A stretch of DNA of 64,000 bases, from contig JAGIBF010000004.1 in assembly GCA_017744515.1 (NCBI GenBank), positions 1 through 64,000 on the forward strand, given 5' to 3'. Origin of the DNA: Niastella sp. (GTDB taxonomy: Bacteria; Bacteroidota; Bacteroidia; Chitinophagales; Chitinophagaceae). A program made the position numbers and the translations under genes. Shown here in pieces: positions 36,084-44,919 of the stretch (its first letter is position 1; each line of letters opens with the position of its first letter). The notes beneath the pieces were generated by a model that worked only from the letters and a program-made list of their open reading frames with translations, was not told the origin of the DNA and did no database searches.

Positions 36084-36417
36084 CGTTTAGATTACCCGGA
36101 AGCGCTGTTTATTTATGGTGGGTCTGCAGCTGCGTTTCGGGCCGCACCGATTTGCAGAGACGGCTGCCGGACATTTGTCTTTTATAGGTTATCTGATGAA
36201 GAAGTATGCCGACCAGATTGGGCAAGGGAATTTTGCTATCGATGAGGGTACCCTGCGGGTCCACTCCGGCGCTATGGATATTTTGCTGCAGACAAGTAAG
36301 GAACTGGGGCTTAACACTGATTTCCCTGTTCATGCGAAAGTGGTTATTGACAGGGGAATTGAGCTGAATGATGGGGATGCAGGAGTTGCTGCTGCGCATA
36401 AAGGATATTTGCAGTAA
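36084..36417 (+). pseudogene. Remnant of an imine-reductase-like NAD(P)-dependent oxidoreductase
   Basis: In one frame (from about 36084) the sequence reads RLDYPEALFIYGGSAAAFRA, which resembles the end of the Rossmann domain of imine-reductase/6-phosphogluconate-dehydrogenase-like proteins. In a second frame (36115-36417) it continues as FIGYLMKKYADQIGQGNF and then TLRVHSGAMDILLQTSKELG, the C-terminal helical domain of the same family. The nucleotide-binding N-terminus and the long linker helix are missing. A deletion plus frameshift therefore broke the gene. Family assignment is by motif memory. Confidence 0.6.
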
Positions 36418-36529
36418 GTTGATAAGTTAAAAAGTTGAAATGTTGATATAGGCAGGTTCTTCGAGGTCAATTCTTTATCTTCATCCTGATGGAGCTTTTC
36501 ATAAAGCTTCCTGTTTTCCAAAATTCTTC

Positions 36530-36537
36530 TATCTTTG
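36530..36537 (+). promoter_or_regulatory. Probable -7 box upstream of the RtcB-like gene
   Basis: TATCTTTG fits TAnnTTTG and lies about 100 bases before the ATG at 36637. No convincing -33 element was found. The rest of the gap from 36418 holds only a degenerate GTTGATAAGTTAAAAAGTTG run. Confidence 0.4.
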
Positions 36538-36636
36538 CACTTCCGAATACTTTTCGGCTGCTGACATCTCTGTAAGGGGCGGATGTTCCTACCAAAGCCC
36601 CACGATCTAATCTTTTTTTATCTCAAATTAAAGAAC

Positions 36637-37767
36637 ATGCAACCTATTGCATTTTATTGCGATGCCCGGCGCATTGAGCAAAATGCCCTGCATCAATTAC
36701 AGTTGTATGCGCAGAAGCCTTTTGTAGACAGTATTTGTGCATTCACCGACATTCATTTCTGTGCTGAAAAAGCACTGCCTGTAGGCGTGGCTTTTCAAAC
36801 GCGTGATTATTGTTACCCGCTGATCACCGGTAAGGATATCGGCTGCGGCGTGATGTATCTAAGGATCGATAAAGCTTATTGGCTTAAACCGTTTGATAAA
36901 GCAGCTCATTATAAGGCTTTTAATGCCGCTCATATGCAAATGACGGATGACGGCCTGGGTGGCGGCAACCACTTCTTGTCTATAGAAGAGGATGATCATT
37001 CGGTATATATCATTTGTCATACCGGTACGAGGGACAGGGGTATTGCGCTTTATCAGCACTGTATCGAACTGACCAGACTGTTTTCACTTGAATATGGTCA
37101 GTCTATTGATTTTGTACACCGGGATTTCCTGGATGATCAGTTTGTGGCGTATTATAATGCTACGCTGCAATTCGGGTACGAACGGCGTAAGAATTTCTGC
37201 ATTAAGTCGCTGACCTTTTTGCAGAAGGCAAATTACATACGGTGTAATAAGCAGGCTATCGACGCCAATTACCTGCGCAGTAATTTTAAAGAGGCTGCTC
37301 ATAGTGGCGAACTTCATGGTACGCCGTATTTGTTGGAGGATTCCATACATAATCACCTGCGCATTACTGACCGGGCCATCGTTCACCGGAAGGGGAGTAC
37401 GGAACTGGAGAAGGGTAAAACGGTTGTGATTCCTTTGTCTATGTCGAGGGGCAGCCTGCTGGTACAAGCCGGCTCTTTGCCTGGTGCTGCTAAAGCTTTG
37501 AATTCCTGTGCGCATGGCGCAGGCCGACGGCTGTCGCGCTACGATGCTATGAAGCACTGGAAAACGGTGTTGAAGGAAAAGCAACGGAAGGCTTACAAGG
37601 AAAGGTTCAGTGAATTGCTTGACAGGTCGGGTAATTTTCCGAATGGTTATATCCAGGAGTTTGATTTTGCATATAAGGATGCGGATGATGTATTTGCACA
37701 TCAGTCTTACCTGAAAAAGGTGACGCAAACGACTCCGGTTGTAACTATAAAGTATACTGAAATCTAA
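36637..37767 (+). CDS. RtcB-family RNA ligase-like protein
   Basis: Cytoplasmic protein of 376 residues. It keeps the RtcB metal and nucleotide motifs: GKDIGCGV (Asp67, Cys70), GGGNHFLSIE (Asn111, His112), HTGTRDRG (His128), HNHLRI near 238-243, IPLSMSRGSLLV, and CAHGAGRRLSR, whose His293 corresponds to the guanylylated His of RtcB. RtcB joins RNA 2',3'-cyclic phosphate ends to 5'-OH ends using GTP and Mn. This protein is slightly shorter than E. coli RtcB, and the TGTRDRG and LSR variants suggest a divergent paralogue group. No archease or prfH gene is adjacent. The start at MQPIAFYC is preferred to the upstream ATG at 36583. Confidence 0.88.
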   Translation: MQPIAFYCDARRIEQNALHQLQLYAQKPFVDSICAFTDIHFCAEKALPVGVAFQTRDYCYPLITGKDIGCGVMYLRIDKAYWLKPFDKAAHYKAFNAAHMQMTDDGLGGGNHFLSIEEDDHSVYIICHTGTRDRGIALYQHCIELTRLFSLEYGQSIDFVHRDFLDDQFVAYYNATLQFGYERRKNFCIKSLTFLQKANYIRCNKQAIDANYLRSNFKEAAHSGELHGTPYLLEDSIHNHLRITDRAIVHRKGSTELEKGKTVVIPLSMSRGSLLVQAGSLPGAAKALNSCAHGAGRRLSRYDAMKHWKTVLKEKQRKAYKERFSELLDRSGNFPNGYIQEFDFAYKDADDVFAHQSYLKKVTQTTPVVTIKYTEI

Positions 37768-37777
37768 GTAACAAATA

Positions 37778-37811
37778 AACCCCCATGAAGTCGCTGGATT
37801 TCATGGGGGTT
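37778..37811. terminator. Bidirectional terminator between the RtcB-like and stress-protein genes
   Basis: AACCCCCATGAA (37778-37789) pairs perfectly with TTCATGGGGGTT (37800-37811) around ten bases. T-rich sequence lies on the right and A-rich sequence on the left, as expected between convergent genes. Confidence 0.85.
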
Positions 37812-37832
37812 GTTTGTTTGAAAGGATAAAGG

Positions 37833-38657
37833 TCATTCAGCTATTTCAGGTAAAACAAGCAATGGTATGTGGGTTGCGAAAGCCATGGCTTTGGTTTGAC
37901 TGCCCAGGAACAATTTTTCGAAAAAGGTATGTTGGTGGGGGATCATCGCCAATATGTCGATGTTTTTCTTTTCCACGAACTGTTGCAATGATCTCGATAC
38001 ATCGATGCCATAGGGGTACACATATTCCGGCCACAGGCTTTCTACTTTATTGTGTAAGGCTTCAGGCCTTTGAAAGCCGTTTTCGGGTACGTTATTTACC
38101 ACGCGTACTACGTAGAGTTTGGAACGGAATTGGTGTCCGATCTCACAAAGTGCATCAGCGATATGACTATTGGCGCCGGTGTCAATGTCGCTGTTGGTTG
38201 CCAGGGCAATGGATCCCGGCACTTTAAAGCTGGCTTCTTCGGGTATGATCAGCAAGGGCACAGCTATCTTACCGATCAATGCTGTAACGGTGCTGCCAAA
38301 AATACGGCGCACATCATGGTGCATATGTTTCATGCCCATGACGATCAGGTCGGCCTGCCACTGGCGGGCTGCCTGCCTGATGCCGTCGGAGGCGCGGCCT
38401 ATGGCTTTACTCATTTCGATATCAATGGTCTCAGATGGGTCCAGCTCTTCGGTCAGGTCTTTCAGGCGTTGTTCTATATAGGGTTCCTGGTCGTCTTGCA
38501 CGACGGCTACCAGTGCTTCGGAAAGTGGCATGGGAACCGGTACGTATGCATTGAATATGACCAGCCTTGCATGGAAAGCTCTTGCGAGCTCTGTAGCGTA
38601 TTTAGCCGCGTTGTGTGACGCTTCTGTGAAGTCAACGGCTACCAATATCGTTTTCAT
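37833..38657 (-). CDS. Tandem-domain universal stress protein (UspA family)
   Basis: Protein of 274 residues holding two Usp domains. The first begins MKTILVAVDFTEASHNAAKYA and ends with the nucleotide loop GMKHMHHDVRRIFGSTVTAL followed by VPLLIIP. The second starts near SIALATNSDI and ends with LFLGSQTKAMAFATHIPLLV. The second copy lacks a clear ATP-binding Gly-x2-Gly-x9-Gly-Ser. The start at MKTILVAVDF is chosen because the family starts right there; an upstream MKTCS is possible. These proteins accumulate under stress and bind ATP or other ligands. Confidence 0.9.
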   Translation of the reverse strand: MKTILVAVDFTEASHNAAKYATELARAFHARLVIFNAYVPVPMPLSEALVAVVQDDQEPYIEQRLKDLTEELDPSETIDIEMSKAIGRASDGIRQAARQWQADLIVMGMKHMHHDVRRIFGSTVTALIGKIAVPLLIIPEEASFKVPGSIALATNSDIDTGANSHIADALCEIGHQFRSKLYVVRVVNNVPENGFQRPEALHNKVESLWPEYVYPYGIDVSRSLQQFVEKKNIDILAMIPHQHTFFEKLFLGSQTKAMAFATHIPLLVLPEIAE

Positions 38658-38851
38658 ACTACAAGTTTTCATCAAACTTCCTACAATTGGTGTTGCCTGT
38701 TTATGACCTGTATCATAGCCGTCTGTGATCTTTTTCAGTTTTTCGATCAGTAATAAATGTAGTCGTAATAGAACCAAAGGCCCTGGAATAGGGCTTCGCG
38801 GCTACAAGCCACTAAGAGCGCTGCATGCCTCGCAGAGCAGTCCTGTCCAGA

Positions 38852-39382
38852 TTATAGGTTGTCGATGTAGGCAAGGTATTGGTGTGTGCTTTCTTCGATT
38901 CGTTCGTCGGTGGCACGGAATTCCAATCCGTAATAAGCAAAGAAGGGGCGGTAGTCGGCTTTGACGTAGGCGAAGGTGATCTCAAAGGGTGTGGTCAATT
39001 GAGCCACGGTGTATTTGTACCGGCCTTCTTCCCGGTAGTCGATTTCTTCAATGCCTACGGACATGGCGAGGGCCACTTTTTTATCCTGCATTTTGTAGCC
39101 GCTGGTACTTCCATAAGCCCAGCCATAAGTCAGTACTTCATCTAACCACTTCTTTAATAATGGTGGACAATTGAACCAGTAGAACGGGAACTGGAATATG
39201 ATCTTGTCGTGTGCCTCTACCAGCTGCTGTTCCTGTAGTATATCTATTGTTTCATCGGGGTATTGGTGGTATAGATCATGCAGTGTGTATTTGCCGGGGT
39301 GCTTTTGCAGTTCTTCGATCCATCGTTTGTTGGTCCTGGAAGCGGACAGGTCCGGATGTGAGATGATGATCAATGTTTTCAT
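38852..39382 (-). CDS. NAD(P)H-dependent oxidoreductase, flavodoxin-like fold
   Basis: Protein of 176 residues of the NQO/MdaB-KefF type. It opens KTLIIISHPDLSASRTNKRW (FMN/FAD phosphate loop) and has the substrate loop IIFQFPFYWFNCPPLLKKWLDEV, followed by YGWAYGS. It probably reduces quinones or other electrophiles with two electrons. It is divergent from an HxlR-type regulator with 90 bases between the starts. This is the usual arrangement for redox- or electrophile-responsive control of such reductases. Confidence 0.92.
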   Translation of the reverse strand: MKTLIIISHPDLSASRTNKRWIEELQKHPGKYTLHDLYHQYPDETIDILQEQQLVEAHDKIIFQFPFYWFNCPPLLKKWLDEVLTYGWAYGSTSGYKMQDKKVALAMSVGIEEIDYREEGRYKYTVAQLTTPFEITFAYVKADYRPFFAYYGLEFRATDERIEESTHQYLAYIDNL

Positions 39383-39472
39383 GGCTTTGAATTGTTTTCA
39401 ACAAAATTAGCCGGCGACCTGTTAGCTTGTATGCCGGCAACCCATTGTATGGTACTATCAAAATTGTAAGTA

Positions 39473-39862
39473 ATGAGCAAAGTGAAAAAGACTTCCACGA
39501 ATTATGAAAACAAGCAGCTTATGATCGAAGAATGTATCGAGATGTACGCTATTCACCTGCTCAGCGGGCAATGGACGATGGCTATTGGCTGTTACCTGCT
39601 GCAAGGGCCGTTGCGTTTTGGTGAGTTGCGGAAGTGCCTGCCCACTATTACAGAACGGATGTTGACGCTTCACCTGCGGAAAATGGAACAGAACAAACTG
39701 ATCAAACGAACCGTGTATGCAGCCGTGCCGCCGCGGGTGGAGTATGAACTTACTGAGATCGGTCTGGGGTTGGAGCCAATTATCAAAATGCTGGCCGAAT
39801 GGGGCGAGATGCATAAAAATGCTGTTAAAACGGACGTTTCTGCCGATCCTGTTGTGCAATAA
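39473..39862 (+). CDS. HxlR-family transcriptional regulator
   Basis: Winged-helix regulator of 129 residues with LLSGQWTMAIGCYLLQGPLR, ELRKCLPTITERMLTLHLRK and the wing VPPRVEYELTEIG. One Cys, in EECIEMYAIH, occupies the N-terminal place of the sensing Cys found in many HxlR/YodB proteins. It most likely controls the divergent oxidoreductase at 38.9-39.4 kb. Confidence 0.92.
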   Translation: MSKVKKTSTNYENKQLMIEECIEMYAIHLLSGQWTMAIGCYLLQGPLRFGELRKCLPTITERMLTLHLRKMEQNKLIKRTVYAAVPPRVEYELTEIGLGLEPIIKMLAEWGEMHKNAVKTDVSADPVVQ

Positions 39863-39927
39863 TTACCAAATCCGATTAACTTAGCCTGCCCAACCAATGA
39901 AATGACGGGTTGATTAAATTTCGTAAT

Positions 39928-40464
39928 ATGAGAAAGGTACTTATAATTCTTCTGGTATTTTGTGCTTGTGCTGTCCATGCTCAGGGGCCTGCCAATGATA
40001 AACCTGTAGATGAGGGTTATGTGTTGAAGGTGAATGACAAGGCGGCTGATTTCAAGGTTCAATTACTCGATGGTACTTCTGTTTCATTATCCAGCCTGAA
40101 GGGTAAGGTGGTGCTCATTAATTTCTGGGCTACGTGGTGTGGTCCTTGTATGATGGAGTTTGATGAATTGCCTTCCAAAATTCTGACTCCTTTCAAGGAT
40201 AAGGATTTTGTGTTTCTTGCCATCTCCCGTGGTGAAGAAAAGAAGCTTGTTGATAAGAAAATGAAGGAGCTTCGTGAAAAGGGTATCGATTTCAATCCTG
40301 GTCTCGATCCTGATAAAAGTATCTGGGGTTTGTATGGCACTGCTTATATTCCTAAGAATTTCCTGCTCGATAAGGATGGTGTGATCCGGTATGTGTCTAC
40401 AGGTTATGCGCCGCCTAAGGTTGGTGAGCTGGCTGCTGAGATCAAAAAATTATTGGGTCAATAA
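39928..40464 (+). CDS. TlpA-like periplasmic thioredoxin
   Basis: Protein of 178 residues with a signal peptide (MRKVLIILLVFCACAVHAQ) and a TlpA/ResA fold. Key parts are DFKVQLLDGTSVSLSSLKGK, VVLINFWATWCGPCMMEF with the redox WCGPC, and the cis-Pro loop AYIPKNFLLDKDG. It would act as a thiol-disulfide reductant or oxidant in the periplasm. The ATG at 39928 is chosen over the in-frame TTG at 39910 because the signal peptide begins there. Confidence 0.94.
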   Translation: MRKVLIILLVFCACAVHAQGPANDKPVDEGYVLKVNDKAADFKVQLLDGTSVSLSSLKGKVVLINFWATWCGPCMMEFDELPSKILTPFKDKDFVFLAISRGEEKKLVDKKMKELREKGIDFNPGLDPDKSIWGLYGTAYIPKNFLLDKDGVIRYVSTGYAPPKVGELAAEIKKLLGQ

Positions 40465-40474
40465 TCAAATGAAT

Positions 40475-40514
40475 CATGCGCGCCTTGTCACTGTAATGGT
40501 GCAAGGCGCGCATG
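40475..40514. terminator. Bidirectional terminator
   Basis: A perfect 13-base stem, CATGCGCGCCTTG (40475-40487) with CAAGGCGCGCATG (40502-40514), lies between the convergent TlpA-like and DUF4394 genes. TTCTATTTAT follows. Confidence 0.8.
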
Positions 40515-40538
40515 TTCTATTTATAGAAGGGGTTTGAA

Positions 40539-42041
40539 TTAAAGCCCGAGTCCTACCGCGAATGCTTTTACTGCCGTGGGGAAGTTCACCGGTTGTGTGG
40601 CTGCTCCGGTGGCTGTGTTGATCGAGTATATTTTGGTTGTACCGGCTGATGTAGCCAGCAGCCATGCTTTGTTGCTGGTGCCTCCTATATCAAATCCATT
40701 AGCGCTGGTAATGTCTACTCCAAGGGCGCCTATCTCTACCAGCGTACCGTTATTGGGTGGGTTTTGTTCGTACAATTTATCGGAGTTGTGATCGATCACA
40801 AACAGTTTGGTAGTGGTAGCTCCTGCAAAGTTATTGGTATAGGCGGCTGCGCTTACCTGTGGTGTGCCGGGATTGATGGTGCCGTCAGTGGCTACTACGA
40901 TGCCGTCTACCGGATGGAGCCGCAGGTTCTGGCCTGTATTGCTTACTACTCTGATGCGATCGACTGTTGGATTGAAATCAAAGCCGAAGTCTGTTCCGCT
41001 GAGGGCTGGTGTCAAAGGCAATGTTCCTACCTGTACCGCTGCGCCTGTTCCAAGGTTGAGGATGTAAAGGCGGCTGCTGCTGCCGAGTGCGTATAGCTGG
41101 CTGGTGGCCGGCCGGAAATCTATGCCTACTATCGTTTCTCCTCCCTGCAGGCCCGCAATGGTTTTTGAAACGGGTGTGGGATTGAGGGGATTGAAGATGT
41201 GGAGGTTGTTGCTGGCATCGACTGCATAGGCTACCGGATCGGTAGGTATGGCCAGGTCAATGATCGTTTGTGGCAAGCTACCAATGTTCGTGGCTTTGCC
41301 GGTGGTTACATCCACTGTGTATATTTTGTTGGCTGTACCTGTGCGTACGGCGAGGATGGCAGCGCTGTTATCGGGGCTGATATCAAATGCGGCCTGCCCA
41401 TCAAGGGTAATGCCCAGGCTGCCTATTTCAACCAATGTACCATTGTTGGGTGGATCCTGCTTGTACAGCTTGCCGGTTGTTTTGTCGATATCGAACAGGG
41501 TAGTACTGGCTGCTCCTGATTTGCTGTTGGTATATGCGATACCGGTGATGGTGGGCATGCTGCCTCCATTGATGGCCATATCGGTGGCGGCTGTAACGCC
41601 GGTTTCGGGATGCAAGCGCAGGTTTTGCCCTGTATTGCTTACCAACCGTATCCTATCAACTGTAGGGTTGAAGTCGATGGATGCAATGGTGCCGGCAATG
41701 GCGGGTGTAAATGCCGTATTGCTTACCACGCGGCTCGCGGCGGTCATGACGTTAACAACATATAGCTTGCTGGCATTGGATAGTGCGTACAACTCTCCTG
41801 TTGCAGGGCGAAAGTCAATGCTGAGTAGTTTTTCTCCGGCAGCTATTCCGGTAATAGCGGTTTTGCTGGTGTACATGGACGGGCTTTTGGCATTGAATGC
41901 CACCAGTTCATTGGATTCGGTCAGGCCGTATAGCATGATATCGGGCCCGGTGACCGTCATATCGTTTTGCTTATCTTTTTTGCATGCGTTGAGTGATACC
42001 CAGCAGGCGAGTGCCAGGCAATAGGTTGTTATTCTGGTCAT
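40539..42041 (-). CDS. Lipoprotein with two tandem DUF4394 domains
   Basis: Protein of 500 residues; lipobox SLNAC, then KKDKQND. Two copies of the same ~225-residue beta-propeller-like domain follow. Matching landmarks are LLSIDFRPATGELYALSN and IVGIDFRPATSQLYALGS, then SIDFNPTVDRIRLVSNTG and DFNPTVDRIRVVSNTG, then QDPPNNGTLVEIGSLG and QNPPNNGTLVEIGALG. The close similarity indicates an internal duplication. DUF4394 proteins are thought to be secreted propellers of unknown function. No neighbours suggest a role. Confidence 0.93.
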   Translation of the reverse strand: MTRITTYCLALACWVSLNACKKDKQNDMTVTGPDIMLYGLTESNELVAFNAKSPSMYTSKTAITGIAAGEKLLSIDFRPATGELYALSNASKLYVVNVMTAASRVVSNTAFTPAIAGTIASIDFNPTVDRIRLVSNTGQNLRLHPETGVTAATDMAINGGSMPTITGIAYTNSKSGAASTTLFDIDKTTGKLYKQDPPNNGTLVEIGSLGITLDGQAAFDISPDNSAAILAVRTGTANKIYTVDVTTGKATNIGSLPQTIIDLAIPTDPVAYAVDASNNLHIFNPLNPTPVSKTIAGLQGGETIVGIDFRPATSQLYALGSSSRLYILNLGTGAAVQVGTLPLTPALSGTDFGFDFNPTVDRIRVVSNTGQNLRLHPVDGIVVATDGTINPGTPQVSAAAYTNNFAGATTTKLFVIDHNSDKLYEQNPPNNGTLVEIGALGVDITSANGFDIGGTSNKAWLLATSAGTTKIYSINTATGAATQPVNFPTAVKAFAVGLGL

Positions 42042-42262
42042 CAGTGAATGTGTTTGCTTAGATACGTAATTGGTCTTTCAAAAAGTTTTGTGATTGTCTC
42101 TTTCATGGAATAAAACCCTGATCTGCTTCTTTTTCTTATGTGGTTCTTAACCTGATGTAAGTGCGAGGGTGTTTTTATAACTAAAGGCTCCGGCAGGAGT
42201 TGTGGCGTCGCTGCTCTAATGGTTTATAATTTTAAACGTAACTTGCCGGCCAATTGAATACT

Positions 42263-42709
42263 ATGTCGATCAGAACTGCCACCTTACGTGATGCTGAACC
42301 TATCTGTAATCTACTCGATGAGCTTGGTGGTTATGATAATTCGCGCGAGTACCTGCCCGGCCGCATTGGGCATATCATGAATCATCCGGATCACTACCTG
42401 CTGGTTTATGAAGTGAGTGGTGGCCTTGCCGGTGTGGCTTCATTCCACATCGTTCCTGAACTTGGTTTGCCTTCGGATACAGCCATCCTGCGCTACCTGG
42501 TGGTGAGCACCCGGAGCAGGGGACAGGGGATTGGCAAGCTGCTGGAGGAGCGGTGTGTCGAGATCGCCAAGCGACGTGGCTGTGGCCGTATTCAACTGCA
42601 TTGTGCCGACCGGCGCGACCGGGCGCACGAGTTTTATAAGGGGCAGGGGTATACGGAATCGCCCAAGTGGTTTATCAAGGAGTTTGTAACTCCGGACCAG
42701 CAGGGATAG
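42263..42709 (+). CDS. GNAT-family N-acetyltransferase
   Basis: Protein of 148 residues. The acetyl-CoA-binding motif is LRYLVVSTRSRGQGIGKLLE followed by a C-terminal LHCADRRDRAHEFYKGQGY. N-terminal strands SIRTATLRDAEPICNLLDEL complete the fold. Substrate unknown. The ATG at 42263 is preferred to a TTG at 42254. Its stop is immediately followed by a repeat array. Confidence 0.9.
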   Translation: MSIRTATLRDAEPICNLLDELGGYDNSREYLPGRIGHIMNHPDHYLLVYEVSGGLAGVASFHIVPELGLPSDTAILRYLVVSTRSRGQGIGKLLEERCVEIAKRRGCGRIQLHCADRRDRAHEFYKGQGYTESPKWFIKEFVTPDQQG

Positions 42710-42794
42710 CCCTTCGAGAACCCTTCGACGACCCTTCGACAAGCTCAGGGTGACAGCAATTCAGGGGGACAAAGACAAATACTCAGGGTGACAG
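42710..42794. repeat. Array of dispersed CCCTTCGACAAGCTCAGGG repeat
   Basis: Three CCCTTCGA words lead into a full CCCTTCGACAAGCTCAGGG-TGACA unit. This is followed by partial tails TTCAGGGGGACA and CTCAGGGTGACA. It fills the space between the convergent acetyltransferase and lyase-operon 3' ends. Confidence 0.8.
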
Positions 42795-42820
42795 TTAACA
42801 GGGTTACATGATACCCGCGT

Positions 42821-44917
42821 TTATTTTACAATGACTGAGCTGCCGGCTTCTGCACCTTTGGGCAATTCTACTTCTATCATACGTTCATTCACCTTCAGCT
42901 GCAGGTTATTTAATTTTTGTGTTGGGTCTGTTACTGCTATCGCTGATACAGTAGTTCCTTTTGCCTTGACCATCACGATACATGGCTGATTGGTGGCAAG
43001 GGTTAGTTTATCATTGATTTTAATGCTGCCTGCTTTATAAAAGACAATGCCTGTTCTTTCGAGGGCTGTGTGCTGTACTGCTTGCAGACCGGCAGTGTTG
43101 GCTATTATTTTTACAGGCTGTTGCTTGCTATAAGCGGCTGTTGATGTTGCGCTCATATTGGGTACTACGATCCAGGCATAGCCTGCATTTTGGGGCTGTA
43201 CGCCATGATCGAGCCAAAGGGTAAATACGTTTCTCTTGACCGGTTCGTCGGTAGCCCATGCCTGGTGGTTGATCTGCCGCCAGCTACCGGTTGCTTCTGT
43301 GTTGCTGAGCTGAACGTTGGCTGCCTGTGGGAAGATATACGCTATGCTGTCATGGAGTACCCATGATACGTTTTGCAGGGTGTGCTTGCCTGTTTGGAGT
43401 GTTGTGTTTTTGTTTTGGCTGTTTACTACTACCTGCCCATTTAGTAAACACTGGTTCAAAGTAGTGGCCACCGGCATGGCTGTGTCGGCGATAATGGCTG
43501 CACCAAGGCATACGATCTCTTTATCGAAGAAGAACCATGATTTGTGGGCTTTCAAAGGATCGTGTACGCTTGCAAAATCAAATGCTGCCACGCCGTAAGT
43601 ACCATCGCTCACGCCTCCGGAGAAATCTGTCAATCCTTTTTTCGCCAGCTGCCGCCAGTGGGGTATCTCCGGTTTTTGCATGATGGTGGCGCCGGGTATT
43701 TTGCGCCAATCCCATACGGGAAAGATGTTGTTGAACTCATGTGCTGTGCGGCTGGTAAATAAGGAGCCATCACCATAGAAATGATTCCTGATGCCTTCTT
43801 CGTTGTGTGGCTCTTCCATGTTGTTGGCGCGGGCCGAGTGCATGCGCACGGACGCAAAGTAGCTGGGGCGCTGGTGGGTATAGTAATGGGAATACCAGAA
43901 GTAGCGATCGCGGGTGAAGTTGGGTTTCGTTTTGCCGTTGCGTACATCGAGTACTTCCTGTAACTCTTTTGCACGCCAGGTTGTTGCGGTCAGCAGGTTT
44001 TGCGGCAGGCTGTTGTCTTCCTGTTCCAGTGCGTTCCTGCGGCTGATATCGCGGTTCATGGCGCCGGGGTCGGGCCAGGTGCGGTACACCAGTGACTGGC
44101 AGATGCCGTCGAGGAAATAGTTGACTACGAGCTGTAGCAGCTGATCGGAGTATGAGAACTTTGTGCCTGCTGTTTTGGCTGCCCAATAGGCAAAGGAGCT
44201 GGCGTAGTTGCTGCCATAGGTGAGTGTGGAGATCACATTGTCGGTGCGGTGGTGAAAGCTCATGTCGGGTTTCAATCCACGTCCTGTGCTGATCTTGATA
44301 TCTGCCTGCATGGCTTTGAGTGCCTTGCTCAGGGTGTCATCGTTCATTAGAAACAGGCCCTGTTTGGCAAACATACCGGCAATGGGCATGAGGTCGCCAC
44401 CGGGGCGCGCACCAAAGGTTTCCATATTGGCGCGGTGGGCTATGAGCCATCCTTCGTGGCGTTGTTTTTCGGTGAGGCTGCTGTCCATCACCAGCAGGGT
44501 GTTGATCATCAGGTTGGGCGTACCCATTTCATTCCACCACCAGTTGTCACAACGGAAATCGTTGGCCAGCCAGAAATCCAGCGCTGCCGAGAAAGTCTTT
44601 TTCACTTCTTCGTTTTGGTGAAAGGATGTTCCTGCTTTCTTGTAAGCGCGTGCCAGGGCCAGCATGTTTTCGAGGTGGTCTTTGTGCTGAAAACCCGTGC
44701 GTGAAACGTCTTTATAATCGATGCCGGGCCAGGTGCCGTCTGGCCGGATGGTTTTTACCAAATTGCCGATGGCTGTTTGATCGATGCCTGGCGCCATGAG
44801 GTCGCTTACTACGCGTTGTTTGATGACACGCAGGGTAGGGTCCTGGGCGAGGCTATAGAAAGAGGCCAGGAGGATGCATGCAATGAGTAATGTGGAGAGG
44901 CGATGTAATTGTTTCAT
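42821..44917 (-). CDS. Polysaccharide lyase, PL8-like (chondroitin/hyaluronan/xanthan lyase family)
   Basis: Secreted protein of 698 residues; a signal peptide ends near YSLAQ. The toroid domain carries FRCDNWWWNEMGTPN (the conserved Asn near residue 125 or 129), SFHHRTDNVISTLTYGSNY near 220-238, and NRDISRRNALEQ. The beta-sandwich part holds EEPHNEEGIRNHFYGDGS. PL8 enzymes cleave 1,4 bonds before uronic acids by beta-elimination. The usual SFxxH catalytic His is not at the standard position; the sequence reads SFHHR with the Tyr (234) one residue further away. The specific activity is therefore uncertain. Last gene of the four-gene lyase operon, two bases after the previous stop. Confidence 0.78.
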   Translation of the reverse strand: MKQLHRLSTLLIACILLASFYSLAQDPTLRVIKQRVVSDLMAPGIDQTAIGNLVKTIRPDGTWPGIDYKDVSRTGFQHKDHLENMLALARAYKKAGTSFHQNEEVKKTFSAALDFWLANDFRCDNWWWNEMGTPNLMINTLLVMDSSLTEKQRHEGWLIAHRANMETFGARPGGDLMPIAGMFAKQGLFLMNDDTLSKALKAMQADIKISTGRGLKPDMSFHHRTDNVISTLTYGSNYASSFAYWAAKTAGTKFSYSDQLLQLVVNYFLDGICQSLVYRTWPDPGAMNRDISRRNALEQEDNSLPQNLLTATTWRAKELQEVLDVRNGKTKPNFTRDRYFWYSHYYTHQRPSYFASVRMHSARANNMEEPHNEEGIRNHFYGDGSLFTSRTAHEFNNIFPVWDWRKIPGATIMQKPEIPHWRQLAKKGLTDFSGGVSDGTYGVAAFDFASVHDPLKAHKSWFFFDKEIVCLGAAIIADTAMPVATTLNQCLLNGQVVVNSQNKNTTLQTGKHTLQNVSWVLHDSIAYIFPQAANVQLSNTEATGSWRQINHQAWATDEPVKRNVFTLWLDHGVQPQNAGYAWIVVPNMSATSTAAYSKQQPVKIIANTAGLQAVQHTALERTGIVFYKAGSIKINDKLTLATNQPCIVMVKAKGTTVSAIAVTDPTQKLNNLQLKVNERMIEVELPKGAEAGSSVIVK

Positions 44918-44919
44918 GA

